NCBI GenBank assembly: GCA_963815325.1
Contig: CAWFGG010000001.1
Location: 124,001-188,000 of the forward strand
Reading direction: 5' to 3'
DNA length: 64,000 nt
DNA from: JABDII01 sp963815325
Lineage (GTDB): Bacteria; Gemmatimonadota; Gemmatimonadetes; Gemmatimonadales; GWC2-71-9
Part shown: one piece after another, positions 35,755 through 45,055 of the stretch
How the letters are laid out: each line of letters begins with the position of its first letter
Position numbering within the stretch: position 1 is the stretch's first letter
Program-made: the position numbers and the translations under genes
The notes under the pieces: model-generated
What the model was told of the DNA's origin: nothing
Databases searched by the model: none
The model's input: the letters and a program-made list of their open reading frames with translations, nothing else

Positions 35755-35895
35755 AATGGAATGTAGGGAGGTAGGGAGGTAGGAATGTAGGGGAGTAGGA
35801 CTGTAGGTCATATTCCTACTCCCTACTCCCTACTCCCTTCCACCTACTTACCTACTACCTACTTACCTACTACCTACTACCTACCACCCACCTCA
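35755..35895. repeat. Long GTAGG/CTACC heptad-type intergenic repeat
   Basis: The gap between the LD-carboxypeptidase and hydrolase genes is almost wholly repeat. A G/A-rich arm of GTAGGGAG and GTAGGAAT words (~35,762-35,810) is followed by a C/T-rich arm of CTACTCC, then CTACTTAC and CTACCTAC words (~35,815-35,890). The arms are largely complementary and could form an imperfect hairpin ~50 bp long. It is the largest member of a family also seen at about 1.4, 4.6, 5.7 and 14.9 kb. Confidence 0.75.
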
Positions 35896-35896
35896 C

Positions 35897-36859
35897 TCAC
35901 TTCACCGCCGCCTCCAGCAACTGCAGTTCCCCTGCCCCGGCATCCAGCCGCGCGCGTACGCCAAGCGGGAGGGTCCATTGATCCTCCACGTGGCCGATTG
36001 GGAAGCCGTATGCCACCGGGATCCCGAGCGGCCCGAAGTAGGTCCCCAGGACTTCATCGAACCCCAAGGCGCCGTCGGAGGTGGCTTTCTTCATTTCGGT
36101 AAACTGCCCAATGGCCACTCCCGCCAAGTGATCGAAGGCACCAATAGTGCGAAGGTGGGCCAGGACGCGATCCACCCGGTACAGATCCTCTCCTACATCC
36201 TCGATGAACAGAATGGCACCGTGAAGGTCGGGGAAATAGGGAGTCCCAATCAGACACTGGAGCAGGGTCAGGTTTCCGCCGGCAAGTACGCCCTCGGCAA
36301 CCCCCGCCTCGAGCGTAGCAATTCTGCCCTTGCGGGCGCCAAGCACATAGCTCGGCGGCCCGATTCGTCCCAGGCGGCCGGCGGGGGCCGTTCGGCACAC
36401 CGCCCGCTCGAGATGCTCCCGGCTGAACCCGGTCAATTCAGCTCGAGCCACGGGCCCGTGGAAAGTTACGACCCCGGTGATCCGGGTCACCGCGTTCAAC
36501 AGGGCGGTGATATCAGAATAGCCAATCAGGACTTTAGGGGTTCGCGCGAAGGCATCGTAATCCACCCCAGGAAGGATGCGGGTAATGCCATAGCCTCCGC
36601 GCAGGCACCAGATCCCGGCGACGTCGGGATCGCGAATGGCCGCGTTGAGGTCGGCCAACCGCTCGTCATCACGGCCGCCCAGGTAACCGTAACGCCGTTC
36701 GGCATTGATGCCGATGGCGGGTTCGAATCCGAGTCCACGGCAAATTTCGGACGCGCGCCTGAGGTCGTCATGCTCGAGAAGTGCCCCGGCCGGTGCCACC
36801 AAGCCAATGCGGTTCCCGGGCTCCAGTGCCCGGGGGCGTTCGATTGGCTTTGACCGCAC
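35897..36859 (-). CDS. ldcA: LD-carboxypeptidase (peptidase family S66)
   Basis: A 320-residue S66 peptidase, which removes the terminal D-alanine of murein tetrapeptides during cell-wall recycling (microcin-immunity protein MccF is a relative). The catalytic Ser is in LIGYSDITALL, Glu in LFIEDVGEDLYRVDR and His in FPIGHVEDQWTLPLG; GLVAPAG opens the protein. No signal peptide, so cytoplasmic. The 3' end abuts the repeat array. It is divergent from the RsbR-like gene. Confidence 0.92.
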   Translation of the reverse strand: MRSKPIERPRALEPGNRIGLVAPAGALLEHDDLRRASEICRGLGFEPAIGINAERRYGYLGGRDDERLADLNAAIRDPDVAGIWCLRGGYGITRILPGVDYDAFARTPKVLIGYSDITALLNAVTRITGVVTFHGPVARAELTGFSREHLERAVCRTAPAGRLGRIGPPSYVLGARKGRIATLEAGVAEGVLAGGNLTLLQCLIGTPYFPDLHGAILFIEDVGEDLYRVDRVLAHLRTIGAFDHLAGVAIGQFTEMKKATSDGALGFDEVLGTYFGPLGIPVAYGFPIGHVEDQWTLPLGVRARLDAGAGELQLLEAAVK

Positions 36860-36932
36860 TCGCCCTCCTGACTAAGTTTCCTGCGCTCAACTTTCAACCT
36901 GGAGCATCGCACTGCGCGCTTTCCACCCCACA

Positions 36933-37469
36933 TTGCTGGAGGCGGGTCGGGCCATCGCCGACCTGCGTGATACGCTGGTGCGGGAATGGGCCGACTGGCT
37001 CGGCGACCGCATGACCACTTCTACCACAATACCCCGTTCGTTGGTTGAGCGGGAGCTTCGCTTGATTATCGATGTCCTGGTCCAACTGGTCGGCCCATAC
37101 CGGCGTGAGACCACCCCGGTCTGGGAACGCCTGTGTGAGCACTACGGCCAGACGGCCGCGGCCCGTGGGTTGGCCGCGGGCGAAGTAGTCGAAGAGCTCC
37201 AGTATCTGCGCGAACTCTTGACCCGGAATCTGGCCCCAGTGGTCGCCGCCATGCGGGCCCGCCAAGGGATGGCCATGCTGCTCCACCTCAACCGCATGCT
37301 GGATCGGGGCGTGTCCGCCGCCGTGGTCGGATACACCAACGCGCTGGTGGCCACCCTATTCAGCCAGAATGGTGTGCCTGCTTCCGGTGCCGAATTCGAC
37401 GCGGCCGATGTCGAACGCCGGCTCGTAACCATTGAGGAGAAGCTCGTCTCGGTTACCGGACCCAGCTGA
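36933..37469 (+). CDS. Helical sensor-like protein (possible RsbR N-terminal-type domain)
   Basis: A 178-residue all-helical, cytoplasmic protein with the layout of RsbR/RsbRD N-terminal sensory domains (LVEREL...LIIDVLVQLVGPYRR, then EEVVEELQYLRELLTRNL). No STAS or kinase domain follows. TTG 36933 is the first usable start codon after an in-frame stop at 36,873; a CTG at 36,912 is an alternative. The GT2 gene begins 20 bases later. The family call is tentative. Confidence 0.55.
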   Translation: MLEAGRAIADLRDTLVREWADWLGDRMTTSTTIPRSLVERELRLIIDVLVQLVGPYRRETTPVWERLCEHYGQTAAARGLAAGEVVEELQYLRELLTRNLAPVVAAMRARQGMAMLLHLNRMLDRGVSAAVVGYTNALVATLFSQNGVPASGAEFDAADVERRLVTIEEKLVSVTGPS

Positions 37470-37489
37470 CCTGCCTCCTCGTTCCCGAC

Positions 37490-38641
37490 ATGCTTCCCGC
37501 TGATCTGATTCCAGCCCTGCCGTGGCTGGCGCCCTTTGGCTTGCTGCCACGGCTGTCATCGCGCACTCCCAGCCTGGCCGATGCGCCGACGGTGCACGCC
37601 GGCCTCGTCAGCGTAATCATTCCCGCGCGAAATGAGGCCGAGAATATCGAGACGGCGGTACGGTCGATCCTGGCGACGACCTATGAGTCGATGGAGCTGC
37701 TCGTTGTCGATGATCGCTCGACCGATGCCACCCCAACCATCGTGCAGGCGCTTGCGGCGGAGGACCCCCGCGTGCGATTGATCCCAGGCGCGCCTCTCCC
37801 GCCCGGGTGGTATGGGAAACCCTGGGCCTGTGTCCAGGGATATCGCGCCGCCGCTGGCGAGTGGTTGGTCTTCACCGATGCCGACACCCGGCATGCTCCC
37901 ACACTCCTGGCACATGCGATCGGAGCCGCGCGTCGGGAAGGGGCGGACCTCGTCACCGTCGCGCCACGACAGCTGTGCCTGACCTTCTGGGAGCGTCTGA
38001 TCATGCCCCAGGTGTGGGCGCTCTTGAGTTATCGCTACCACCCCAAGACCGTCAACGCTGCCCGGACCGCGCGCGACGTGATCGCCAACGGTCAATTCAT
38101 TCTCGTTACCAGAGCAAGCTACGACGCCGTCGGCACCCACGAGAGCGTGCGCGGCGAAGTGGCCGAAGACCTTGGCCTTGCCCAGCGATACTTCGCGTCG
38201 GGGCGGCGCATGTACTTCGCCTTTGCAGAGTCGATCATGGCCACACGCATGTATCGAGATCTCCCGGGCCTGGTTGAAGGCTGGTCCAAGAACATGTTCC
38301 TCGGAGCTCGGCAATCCTATCCCAACGAACCCTTGCTGCGACTAGTCATGCCGGTGGCACTCGCCCTCGCCATGCTGTTCTGGGTGGTGCCGCCTGGCCT
38401 CGTGGTGCTCGCCGCCTGTGGCATTCAGGTCGGCCTGTTCAATGCTGCGGTCCTCGCCACGATGGCGTCGTTGGTCTTTTGGGGCATGGTGAGTTTCGGC
38501 ATGGGCATTCCCCCAGCCTATGCGTTGGGCTTCCCCCTCGGCGCGGGCATGACGCTCGTTATCTATCTTCGCTCGGTCTGGCGAGGACGGCGGGTGACAT
38601 GGCGCGGGCGGGAGTATGGAGGTACCGGCAACACGGGGTGA
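37490..38641 (+). CDS. Family 2 glycosyltransferase, membrane-bound
   Basis: A 383-residue GT2 enzyme. An N-terminal hydrophobic stretch is followed by the GT-A fold: VSVIIPARNEAENIE, LLVVDDRSTDAT, FTDADT as DxD-type motif (~residue 125), and AEDLGLAQRY with the catalytic Asp. Three or four C-terminal helices (~280-365) anchor it. The overall layout resembles hopene/carotenoid-associated glycosyltransferases (HpnB/CruC). The acceptor is unknown. It follows the helical sensor-like gene by 20 bases. Confidence 0.88.
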   Translation: MLPADLIPALPWLAPFGLLPRLSSRTPSLADAPTVHAGLVSVIIPARNEAENIETAVRSILATTYESMELLVVDDRSTDATPTIVQALAAEDPRVRLIPGAPLPPGWYGKPWACVQGYRAAAGEWLVFTDADTRHAPTLLAHAIGAARREGADLVTVAPRQLCLTFWERLIMPQVWALLSYRYHPKTVNAARTARDVIANGQFILVTRASYDAVGTHESVRGEVAEDLGLAQRYFASGRRMYFAFAESIMATRMYRDLPGLVEGWSKNMFLGARQSYPNEPLLRLVMPVALALAMLFWVVPPGLVVLAACGIQVGLFNAAVLATMASLVFWGMVSFGMGIPPAYALGFPLGAGMTLVIYLRSVWRGRRVTWRGREYGGTGNTG

Positions 38642-38743
38642 CGGGGTGCGAGCCCGCCCGGGATTGCTGGAACGGATTGTTGCGAACAGATTGACCAACG
38701 ACGCACGCGAGGCCCACCGACCCCCGACTCAGGACTTCCGTCG

Positions 38744-38995
38744 ATGAAACTCACTCTTACCCAGGATATGCTCGACGCGCTCGACCGGGCGGTCGACAAA
38801 CCCGATTGGCTCATCGCAGAGATCAGCCGCATGCGAGCCGAAGGTGGGCCGTTTGAGTTGCCCTTGGGGCCGGAGCAAAGCACGACTCTCGAGGAGCTCT
38901 GCGCCATGAACATTCGCTTCGACGCGACCGGCCTGGTCCGACCTGAACATCAGCCCCTGGAGGATCTCTCCAATCTGGTGATGGACAACTACTAG
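38744..38995 (+). CDS. Hypothetical small acidic protein
   Basis: An 83-residue acidic protein, MKLTLTQDMLDALDRAVDK at the N-terminus and DLSNLVMDNY at the C-terminus. No signal, membrane segment or motif that I recognise. The codon pattern is consistent with real coding (GC-rich third positions) and the opposite-frame readings are poorer. The ribosome-binding site is weak. It lies between the GT2 gene and the large DNA methylase gene. Confidence 0.5.
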   Translation: MKLTLTQDMLDALDRAVDKPDWLIAEISRMRAEGGPFELPLGPEQSTTLEELCAMNIRFDATGLVRPEHQPLEDLSNLVMDNY

Positions 38996-39111
38996 GCGCG
39001 AGCCTATGGAAAGATGATCTCGGCGCTCGGGCGTGCGCCCGAGCGGATTTGCTCCACCCGATCGTCATCTGATACTCGTCTCGACCCGTCGCCACAGTAC
39101 CGTGTGCCACC

Positions 39112-42100
39112 ATGGCACATGGTGCGCCCAGCCGTCTCGAGCAAGCCCTCGACGGCATCCAGACTCTCCCGCACCTCCAACGGCTCGTCCACTGGCTGGG
39201 CTACGAGGTCGCCTGGGAGGAGATTCCCCCGACTGCGTGGCTTAGGCGCAGCCGGTGGAGTCGGTCCATCCGTCGGGCCGCGGTGGTGGGTCGGCAGGGT
39301 GGCTTCACCTGGTATGCTGTTGACACGGACGACCCCGTTTCGCTGGTGCGCAGGGTCGCCGGACAGCTGGGCCGGCGTGGTGAGCATGCGGGCGTCCTGG
39401 CCCTCGATCCCACCCGCCGGCAGCTCGCCGTCTCGGTTTCATTCGGTCCATACCCTGTCCTTGGTCTGGAGCTCGCCGCACCGAGCCGTCTTGCGCTCCA
39501 CTGCCTGGAGCGGGTGTCCGCGGCCGGGCCCGGGCAATCCATAGCCGCAGCCGCACGGCTGGCCGAAGCACTGGATGCTGCCGAGCCAGGCACGCGGTTC
39601 GTCCGTCGATTTCGCGGACTCTTCACTGCTTTTGCGGCACACCTTCCGGAAGCCATCCCACAGCGTGACAGGCAGCGGCTCGCGTTGCTTCAACTCACCC
39701 GCGTGCTTTTTCTCTACTTCGTTCAGAATAGAGGCTGGTTGAACGGGGACGTGGATTTCCTGCGTCGGGGTGTGGATCGGTGTCTGACCGAGGGCACCGA
39801 TCTCCACCGCACATTCTTCGGGCCACTCTTCTTTGGAACCTTGAACCAACCCTATGCGCGCCGAACTGTTGCCTCGCAACGCTTCGGGAACATTCCATTC
39901 CTGAATGGCGGTCTCTTCGAGCCGCATTGGCTCGAGCGGCGCTACCGGCCGCACATCTCAAACGAGCTCTGGAGCATGGCGTTCGACGATCTCTTTGAAC
40001 GCTTTCACTTTACCGCGCGCGAGCGTAGTGAAGGCCATGCCATCGCACCGGACATGCTGGGCCGCGTGTTCGAGGGAATGATGGATACCGAGGAACGGAA
40101 GAAGACCGGTACCTACTACACGCCAAGCGCGTTGGTACGTGAACTCTTTGAAGCAGCGATTGGCGCCTTCCTTACGACAAAATACGGCCTGGCCGCGGAC
40201 GCGCTTGCAGGCCGCATTCACGAGCGCGACCCGAGCTTGGCAGCCATGACTCGCACGCTCACCATTCTCGACCCTGCTGTCGGCTCGGGAGCGTTTCTCC
40301 TCGGCGCCTTGGAGTGGCTTGCCGACGTGCTCCGTGATGATGGCACGACAGCGGTGGTTCGCCGCCGGATCCTTGCGCAGAACATCTTCGGGGTCGACAC
40401 CAGCACCATTGCGGTCACGTTGACAGAACTGCGCTTGTGGTTGGCCGTATTAGCCGAGGAACAAGACGGCGCACCCGAGGCCGTTGAGCCGCTGCCAAAC
40501 CTCGATTGCCTGATCCGGCAGGGAGACAGCCTGAGCGATCCGTTTCAGACCCTCCACAGTCTGTCTCCCCGCACCGTTGCCGGAGGTCGTCTCCTGGGTG
40601 AAATCCGGAGGCGATTGGTGCATGCGACAGGGCCGGACAAGTCGAAGCAGGCTCGACTCCTCAAACGCGCGGAGAGTCGGGCGCTGCGCCTCTGGCTCGA
40701 CGAAACCGAAGCACAGCTCGACCGGCAGCTCGCAGAGTGTATCGCTACCGGAAAGAGCAAGACCCTCTTCGGCCATCGGCAAGGGCTGGATGCCCCACTC
40801 CGAGCTCACGTACGCGCGGTGCGCGCTCAGCGGTACTGCCTGCGCCAAGCCCGGCGGCGGCTCGAGCGGGATCGAGCGCTGCCGTGGTTCCACTACGAAA
40901 GCCATTTCGCGGACATTTTCGCCACTGGGGGCGGGTTTGACCTCGTTATCGGAAACCCACCGTGGATTCGCGCGGAATTCCTGCCAAGCCACGTTCGTCA
41001 ACAGTTGGGCCGCCGCTTTCGATGGTGGAGCGGCGGGAGCGGGAGGGGGTTCCGCCATCAGCCCGATCTTGCCCTGGCCTTTCTGGAGCGTGGCCTCGAG
41101 CTTGCCCATCGAGAAGGGTCGGTCGCTTTCTTGCTGCCGACAAAACTCGCGACGGCGGCATACGCGAAGAAGGCACGCCGGATGCTCGCCCAGGAAACAA
41201 CCCTCCATGTGGTCGCGGACCTCACGCCCACACATGCACGGAGCTTCGATGCGACGACCTATCCGCTTGCGATCGTCGCCACGAAGGGCCGGCCGTCGCA
41301 GAGCCACACCCTACGATCGGCGCTGGCGGTGTCCGAAGCGATCCGAGTACCGCAACATGAGCTGCGCGCAGCCGAAACCTGGATTATCGAAGGCGACAGC
41401 GTGCAGCGTGCCATGGCCGAACTCGCCGGCCACCCCACCATCGGTGAGCGCCTCGTATGCCATCTCGGCGTGAAGACAGGGGCCAACGCAGTCTTCCTGA
41501 ATCCCGACGCCGACATCGAGCCCCATCTCTTACGTCCTGCGCTGCGTGGGCGGGATATCACAGCGTGGTCGGCGGCGGCCAGGATCAGCATCATCTGGAC
41601 CCATGACGCGAATGGGTCGCCTCGGACGGCGTTGCCACCATTAGCGGACAGCTATTTCAGGCGGCACGCCGCACGGCTTCGCGGCAGAGCCGATTTTCGG
41701 ACTGGGCCGCCGTGGCAACTGTTCAGGGTCGGTCCCGCCCTCGCAGAAAACAAGGTGGTCTGGGCCGACATCGCCCGCCGGCTCGAGGCGGTTCCACTGA
41801 CCTCTACGACTCATCGAGCGGTTGTCCCGCTGAATACTTGCTACCTCATCCCAACACAGAGCGCAGAGAGAGCGCGCGCGTTGGCGGCATGGCTCAACTC
41901 GACCTGGATCCGTGCGGCTGCCGCGGTTCGAGCCGATCCCGCACGCGGTGGCTTTGCCCGATTCAACGCCCGTGTCGTCTCGTCGCTCCCCCTACCTCCG
42001 GCAGTTCTAAACGACCACCACCTCGCCCAACTCGGCGACAACGCTCGAGCCAACCCAGGAGCACAGGCGTCGGTGGACGAGATTGCGGCCCATTACCTTG

Positions 42101-42168
42101 GTCTTTCTCCAACCGCGTGCGAGGCGCTGCATGGTGTGGTCGAACGTGCCACCCACGATCGTCGCTGA
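39112..42168 (+). CDS. Eco57I-class DNA adenine methylase (type IIG/BREX/DISARM-like)
   Basis: A 1018-residue N6-adenine DNA methylase. The SAM motif DPAVGSGAF is at 387-395 and the catalytic NPPW at 615-618. TGTYYTP (332-338), FLNGGLFEP (263-271) and FHYESHFADIF (593-603) are hallmarks of the Eco57I/PglX group. The ~380-residue N-terminal part has the helical layout of this class; no clear PD-(D/E)xK nuclease motif is visible, so it may only methylate or sense. The C-terminal third is a target-recognition-like domain (NTCYLIPT, then ARFNARVVSSLPLP). ATG 39112 has no clear ribosome-binding site. It overlaps the helicase gene by ~38 bases. Member of a probable defence module. Confidence 0.9.
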   Translation: MAHGAPSRLEQALDGIQTLPHLQRLVHWLGYEVAWEEIPPTAWLRRSRWSRSIRRAAVVGRQGGFTWYAVDTDDPVSLVRRVAGQLGRRGEHAGVLALDPTRRQLAVSVSFGPYPVLGLELAAPSRLALHCLERVSAAGPGQSIAAAARLAEALDAAEPGTRFVRRFRGLFTAFAAHLPEAIPQRDRQRLALLQLTRVLFLYFVQNRGWLNGDVDFLRRGVDRCLTEGTDLHRTFFGPLFFGTLNQPYARRTVASQRFGNIPFLNGGLFEPHWLERRYRPHISNELWSMAFDDLFERFHFTARERSEGHAIAPDMLGRVFEGMMDTEERKKTGTYYTPSALVRELFEAAIGAFLTTKYGLAADALAGRIHERDPSLAAMTRTLTILDPAVGSGAFLLGALEWLADVLRDDGTTAVVRRRILAQNIFGVDTSTIAVTLTELRLWLAVLAEEQDGAPEAVEPLPNLDCLIRQGDSLSDPFQTLHSLSPRTVAGGRLLGEIRRRLVHATGPDKSKQARLLKRAESRALRLWLDETEAQLDRQLAECIATGKSKTLFGHRQGLDAPLRAHVRAVRAQRYCLRQARRRLERDRALPWFHYESHFADIFATGGGFDLVIGNPPWIRAEFLPSHVRQQLGRRFRWWSGGSGRGFRHQPDLALAFLERGLELAHREGSVAFLLPTKLATAAYAKKARRMLAQETTLHVVADLTPTHARSFDATTYPLAIVATKGRPSQSHTLRSALAVSEAIRVPQHELRAAETWIIEGDSVQRAMAELAGHPTIGERLVCHLGVKTGANAVFLNPDADIEPHLLRPALRGRDITAWSAAARISIIWTHDANGSPRTALPPLADSYFRRHAARLRGRADFRTGPPWQLFRVGPALAENKVVWADIARRLEAVPLTSTTHRAVVPLNTCYLIPTQSAERARALAAWLNSTWIRAAAAVRADPARGGFARFNARVVSSLPLPPAVLNDHHLAQLGDNARANPGAQASVDEIAAHYLGLSPTACEALHGVVERATHDRR

Positions 42169-44406
42169 AGCGCTCAGCACGGTGCGGAGCCCACTCCAGA
42201 CCGGCCTGCGTTGCCCCCCGCCGGCATCCCCGGGGTCGGTGGCCCGGGCCCTTGCGCAGAGCCTGGCACCGGGAGAGTCCGGCGAAACCCCTCCCGACTG
42301 GTTGCGCCCAGGGCAGTTGGCATCATTTCGACGCATCGCCTACGCCGTCGACCGATTTCGTGGCGCCATTCTGGCCGATCCGGTTGGCACCGGCAAGACG
42401 TACATCGCACTCGCGGTTGCCCGGAATCGCTGCCGGGGCGCCCGCACGGTGTGCATCGTCCCGCCAGCCTTAGCCGAGCAATGGGAGCGGGTGTCTCAGG
42501 CGCTCGCTATCCCCGTCGTCGTCTGGTCCCACGCCAGAGTGAGTCGAGGCATACTCCCACCGCCGAGCGGGCCACTCGTCCTGATTGACGAGAGCCATCA
42601 CTTCCGGAATCGCGCCATCCGAAGGTACGAGCACTTAGCTCCATGGATCGCGGGTCGGCGCGCCATTCTCATTTCGGCGACACCGGTCGTCAACCAGCTC
42701 ACCGACCTGGCCAACCAACTTCGTCTCGTCGTTCGAGACACTGCCCTCGTCGACCATGGTCTGCCATCCATTGCCCAGGTGCTTCGCTATGGGCATGCGC
42801 ACCCAGCCCTGGAGCATCTCATCATCCGCGGCGATGACGATCAGACTTCTCCGCCCCTCTCGCCGTGACAAGGCAGTACCCACTTACCACGGCTCGAGCG
42901 AGCTCGAGCCGCTTCTCGAGATAGTAGATGGCCTCAATCACTCGACCAATCCTTCGATCCATGCCCTCATACGATCGGTGTTCTGGCGAGCGGCCGCCTC
43001 GAGCCCGGCGGCGTTGTTGGGCTGCGCCAAACGCTATCAGCGACTGTTGCACCACGCACGGGATGCTCGTGCAAGCGGCCGCGCGATGAGTCGATCTGCC
43101 CTCCACTGGTTCACTGCCGGAGCCGAAGACCAGCTCATCTTCTGGCCACTCCTCACGGACGGGGAATCGTCGACCGATCTGGATCTCACGGACTTGGTCA
43201 AGTTGGATACCCTGATCCCCGCTATACGGGCACAGGCCGAGGTACCTGATGCCAAATGCCGGGCACTGCGAACAGTCCTGTCGGACAAACGACCCACGCT
43301 GGTGTTTACGACGTCCGAAGATACGATCGCCTACCTCCGCCGACAGCTCGACATTTCCAACCTTGCGTGGTGCACCGGTAGACGTTCGGGTATCGGTTCC
43401 ACACCGCTACCACGGCACGTTGTGCTCGACTGGTTCCGTCCAGAGGCACGGCGACGGGCACTGGAGGTCCGACGGCCATATGTCCTGCTCTCCACCGACG
43501 TCGCCGCGGAGGGGCTGGACCTGCAAGCAGCGGCACGAGTGGTGCACTACGACCTCCCTTGGACCGCCGTACGGCTGACGCAACGGGACGGGCGGGTCCT
43601 GCGCCTCGGCTCCAATCACCGACAGGTAGAAATCATTTCCTTCCCGCTGCCTAGCTTGCTGGACAGGCGGCTTCGGCAGCACCGCAGATTGGACGAGAAG
43701 CGCCGGTTACCGGTCCGTCTTGGCTTGGCGGGAGAACCGGTGGAGAGTTGGCGGTGGCGTGTGGAGCTGGCACGACTGCTGGGCCCTGGAGCGGCGACTG
43801 CCGGCTGCGCCCGAGTGTCGTGTTCGCCGCGGGGTCTCCTGGCAGGGTTTTCGGTGTTTGGCCACCGGGTGGGCGACAACGAGGCATCTACCGATGAGGA
43901 TGCCCCCGTTCGACTCCTGAGCGCGGTTGTATGGATGGGGAAAAGGCAGCGCGTTACGTCCGATCCTACGGTCATTACCCGCAAGCTTCTGTTGGCTGCG
44001 TCATGCAGCCGCCACCCCGTACTTCCCTCGGAAACCCGCCAGGTGATGGGCGCGCTCGCTCCAGTCATTCAGCACCGGATGCGCAAATTGAGACGGGCAC
44101 GATGGACCGGGCGGCGGTCTACCCATCACCAACAACGGGTTATCCATCGCCTGCAGGCTCTTGGCCATGCACGTTGCCCGTCAGCGAAACCCGGAACGAC
44201 TCGGCGTCATCGAGCACGCACTGCAGTTCGTCCGGGGCGGGCATACCGCTGGAGAACAGATGCTCATGGAGACCCTGGCACGGCAGTCCGACGAGGCCTT
44301 GATGAGCAGCCTCGCTACTCTGCCCCGCGGTGATGCCGTGATCGGGGCCCTGGAGGCTCGAATCAACGGGTTGATCATATTCGACGGCAATCGCGCCACC
44401 GAATAG
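42131..44406 (+). CDS. SF2/SNF2-type helicase, two frameshifts
   Basis: About 755 residues once frames are joined. Helicase motifs are I (DPVGTGKT, ~83-90), II (DESH, ~153-156), III (SAT, ~182-184), V (STDVAAEGLDLQ) and VI (QRDGRVLRLG). This is the RapA/DrmD-like pattern. An extra base is needed near 42,838 and near 44,160; beyond the second the C-terminus continues MHVARQRNPERLGVIEHA to RINGLIIFDG. ATG 42131 is inside the methylase gene's end, so expression is probably coupled. Coupling to an Eco57I methylase suggests a defence role (compare DISARM DrmD/DrmMI), without other DISARM genes here. Confidence 0.82.
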
Positions 44407-44434
44407 GATGAACTCGAACGTCGAGCACTCGATC

Positions 44435-45055
44435 TCAGGCCTTCTTGACGGCTACGACCTGGACGACCGCGCTCAATCCGGTGTGGGACCTCCCTTCGAC
44501 CACTTCGCGGTCGAGCTCCCGCGCATGGACAAAGGTCAGTCCTTCCAGCTCTCGTTCCAGGTCGGCGAGTGACATCATGAGGTCCGCCGTCGGCGGCCCG
44601 CCGGTGTGATGATCGAGTTGCGCGGGCGTGTACGCTTCCAGTACGAAGACACCGCCCGGTTTGAGACCCCGCACAACGTCCCCATGGACCCGCGCACGAA
44701 GGGCCTGCGGAAGATGACAGAAGATCGAGACAATGCCGTTCCAGGCACTTGGCTCGATCAGATAGTCGCCAAGGTCCGACACCACCGTGGTGATCCGAAC
44801 CCCCCGCTCCGTGGCCAACTGTCGGGCCTTGGCCAACCCGACCCGCGAACCATCCACCCCAACGACGTCGTAGCCCCGCGTGGCGAGGTACACAGCGTTT
44901 CGTCCTTCCCCCTCGCCGAGCGAGAGGATTCGCCCCTTCGGGAGCAGATCGACCACCGAGGCGAGAAAGGCATTGGGTGCGGTGCCGTAGGCCCGCCCGG
45001 GTTTGCCGTATCGCTCGTCCCACATCGCCTGATCGTACCGCGGCCGATCGACCAT
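44435..45055 (-). CDS. SAM-dependent methyltransferase (TehB/class I)
   Basis: A 206-residue class I methyltransferase with WDERYGKPGRAYGTAPNAFL at the start and SAM motif ILSLGEGEGRNAVYLA (~residues 45-60), then VVGVDGSRVGLAKARQLA. This N-terminus resembles TehB-like and thiopurine-type methyltransferases that act on small molecules. The ATG overlaps the stop of the aldehyde dehydrogenase gene as TGATG, so it is the last gene of the hydroxyproline operon. A step in that pathway is not obvious; it may detoxify a side product, or simply be carried along. Confidence 0.88.
   Translation of the reverse strand: MVDRPRYDQAMWDERYGKPGRAYGTAPNAFLASVVDLLPKGRILSLGEGEGRNAVYLATRGYDVVGVDGSRVGLAKARQLATERGVRITTVVSDLGDYLIEPSAWNGIVSIFCHLPQALRARVHGDVVRGLKPGGVFVLEAYTPAQLDHHTGGPPTADLMMSLADLERELEGLTFVHARELDREVVEGRSHTGLSAVVQVVAVKKA

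Noticed and set aside
35755..35895. CRISPR array
   Set aside because: The repeated words are 5-8 bases, degenerate and continuous, with no ~25-40-base repeats separated by unique spacers and no cas genes nearby.
39112..40300. PD-(D/E)xK nuclease in the methylase N-terminus
   Set aside because: No D-x(n)-(D/E)xK triad that I could place convincingly; left as an open question in the findings.
41712..42473. A plus-strand frame bridging the methylase and helicase genes
   Set aside because: Out of frame with both conserved proteins; Arg/Ser/Pro-rich composition typical of a shadow frame.
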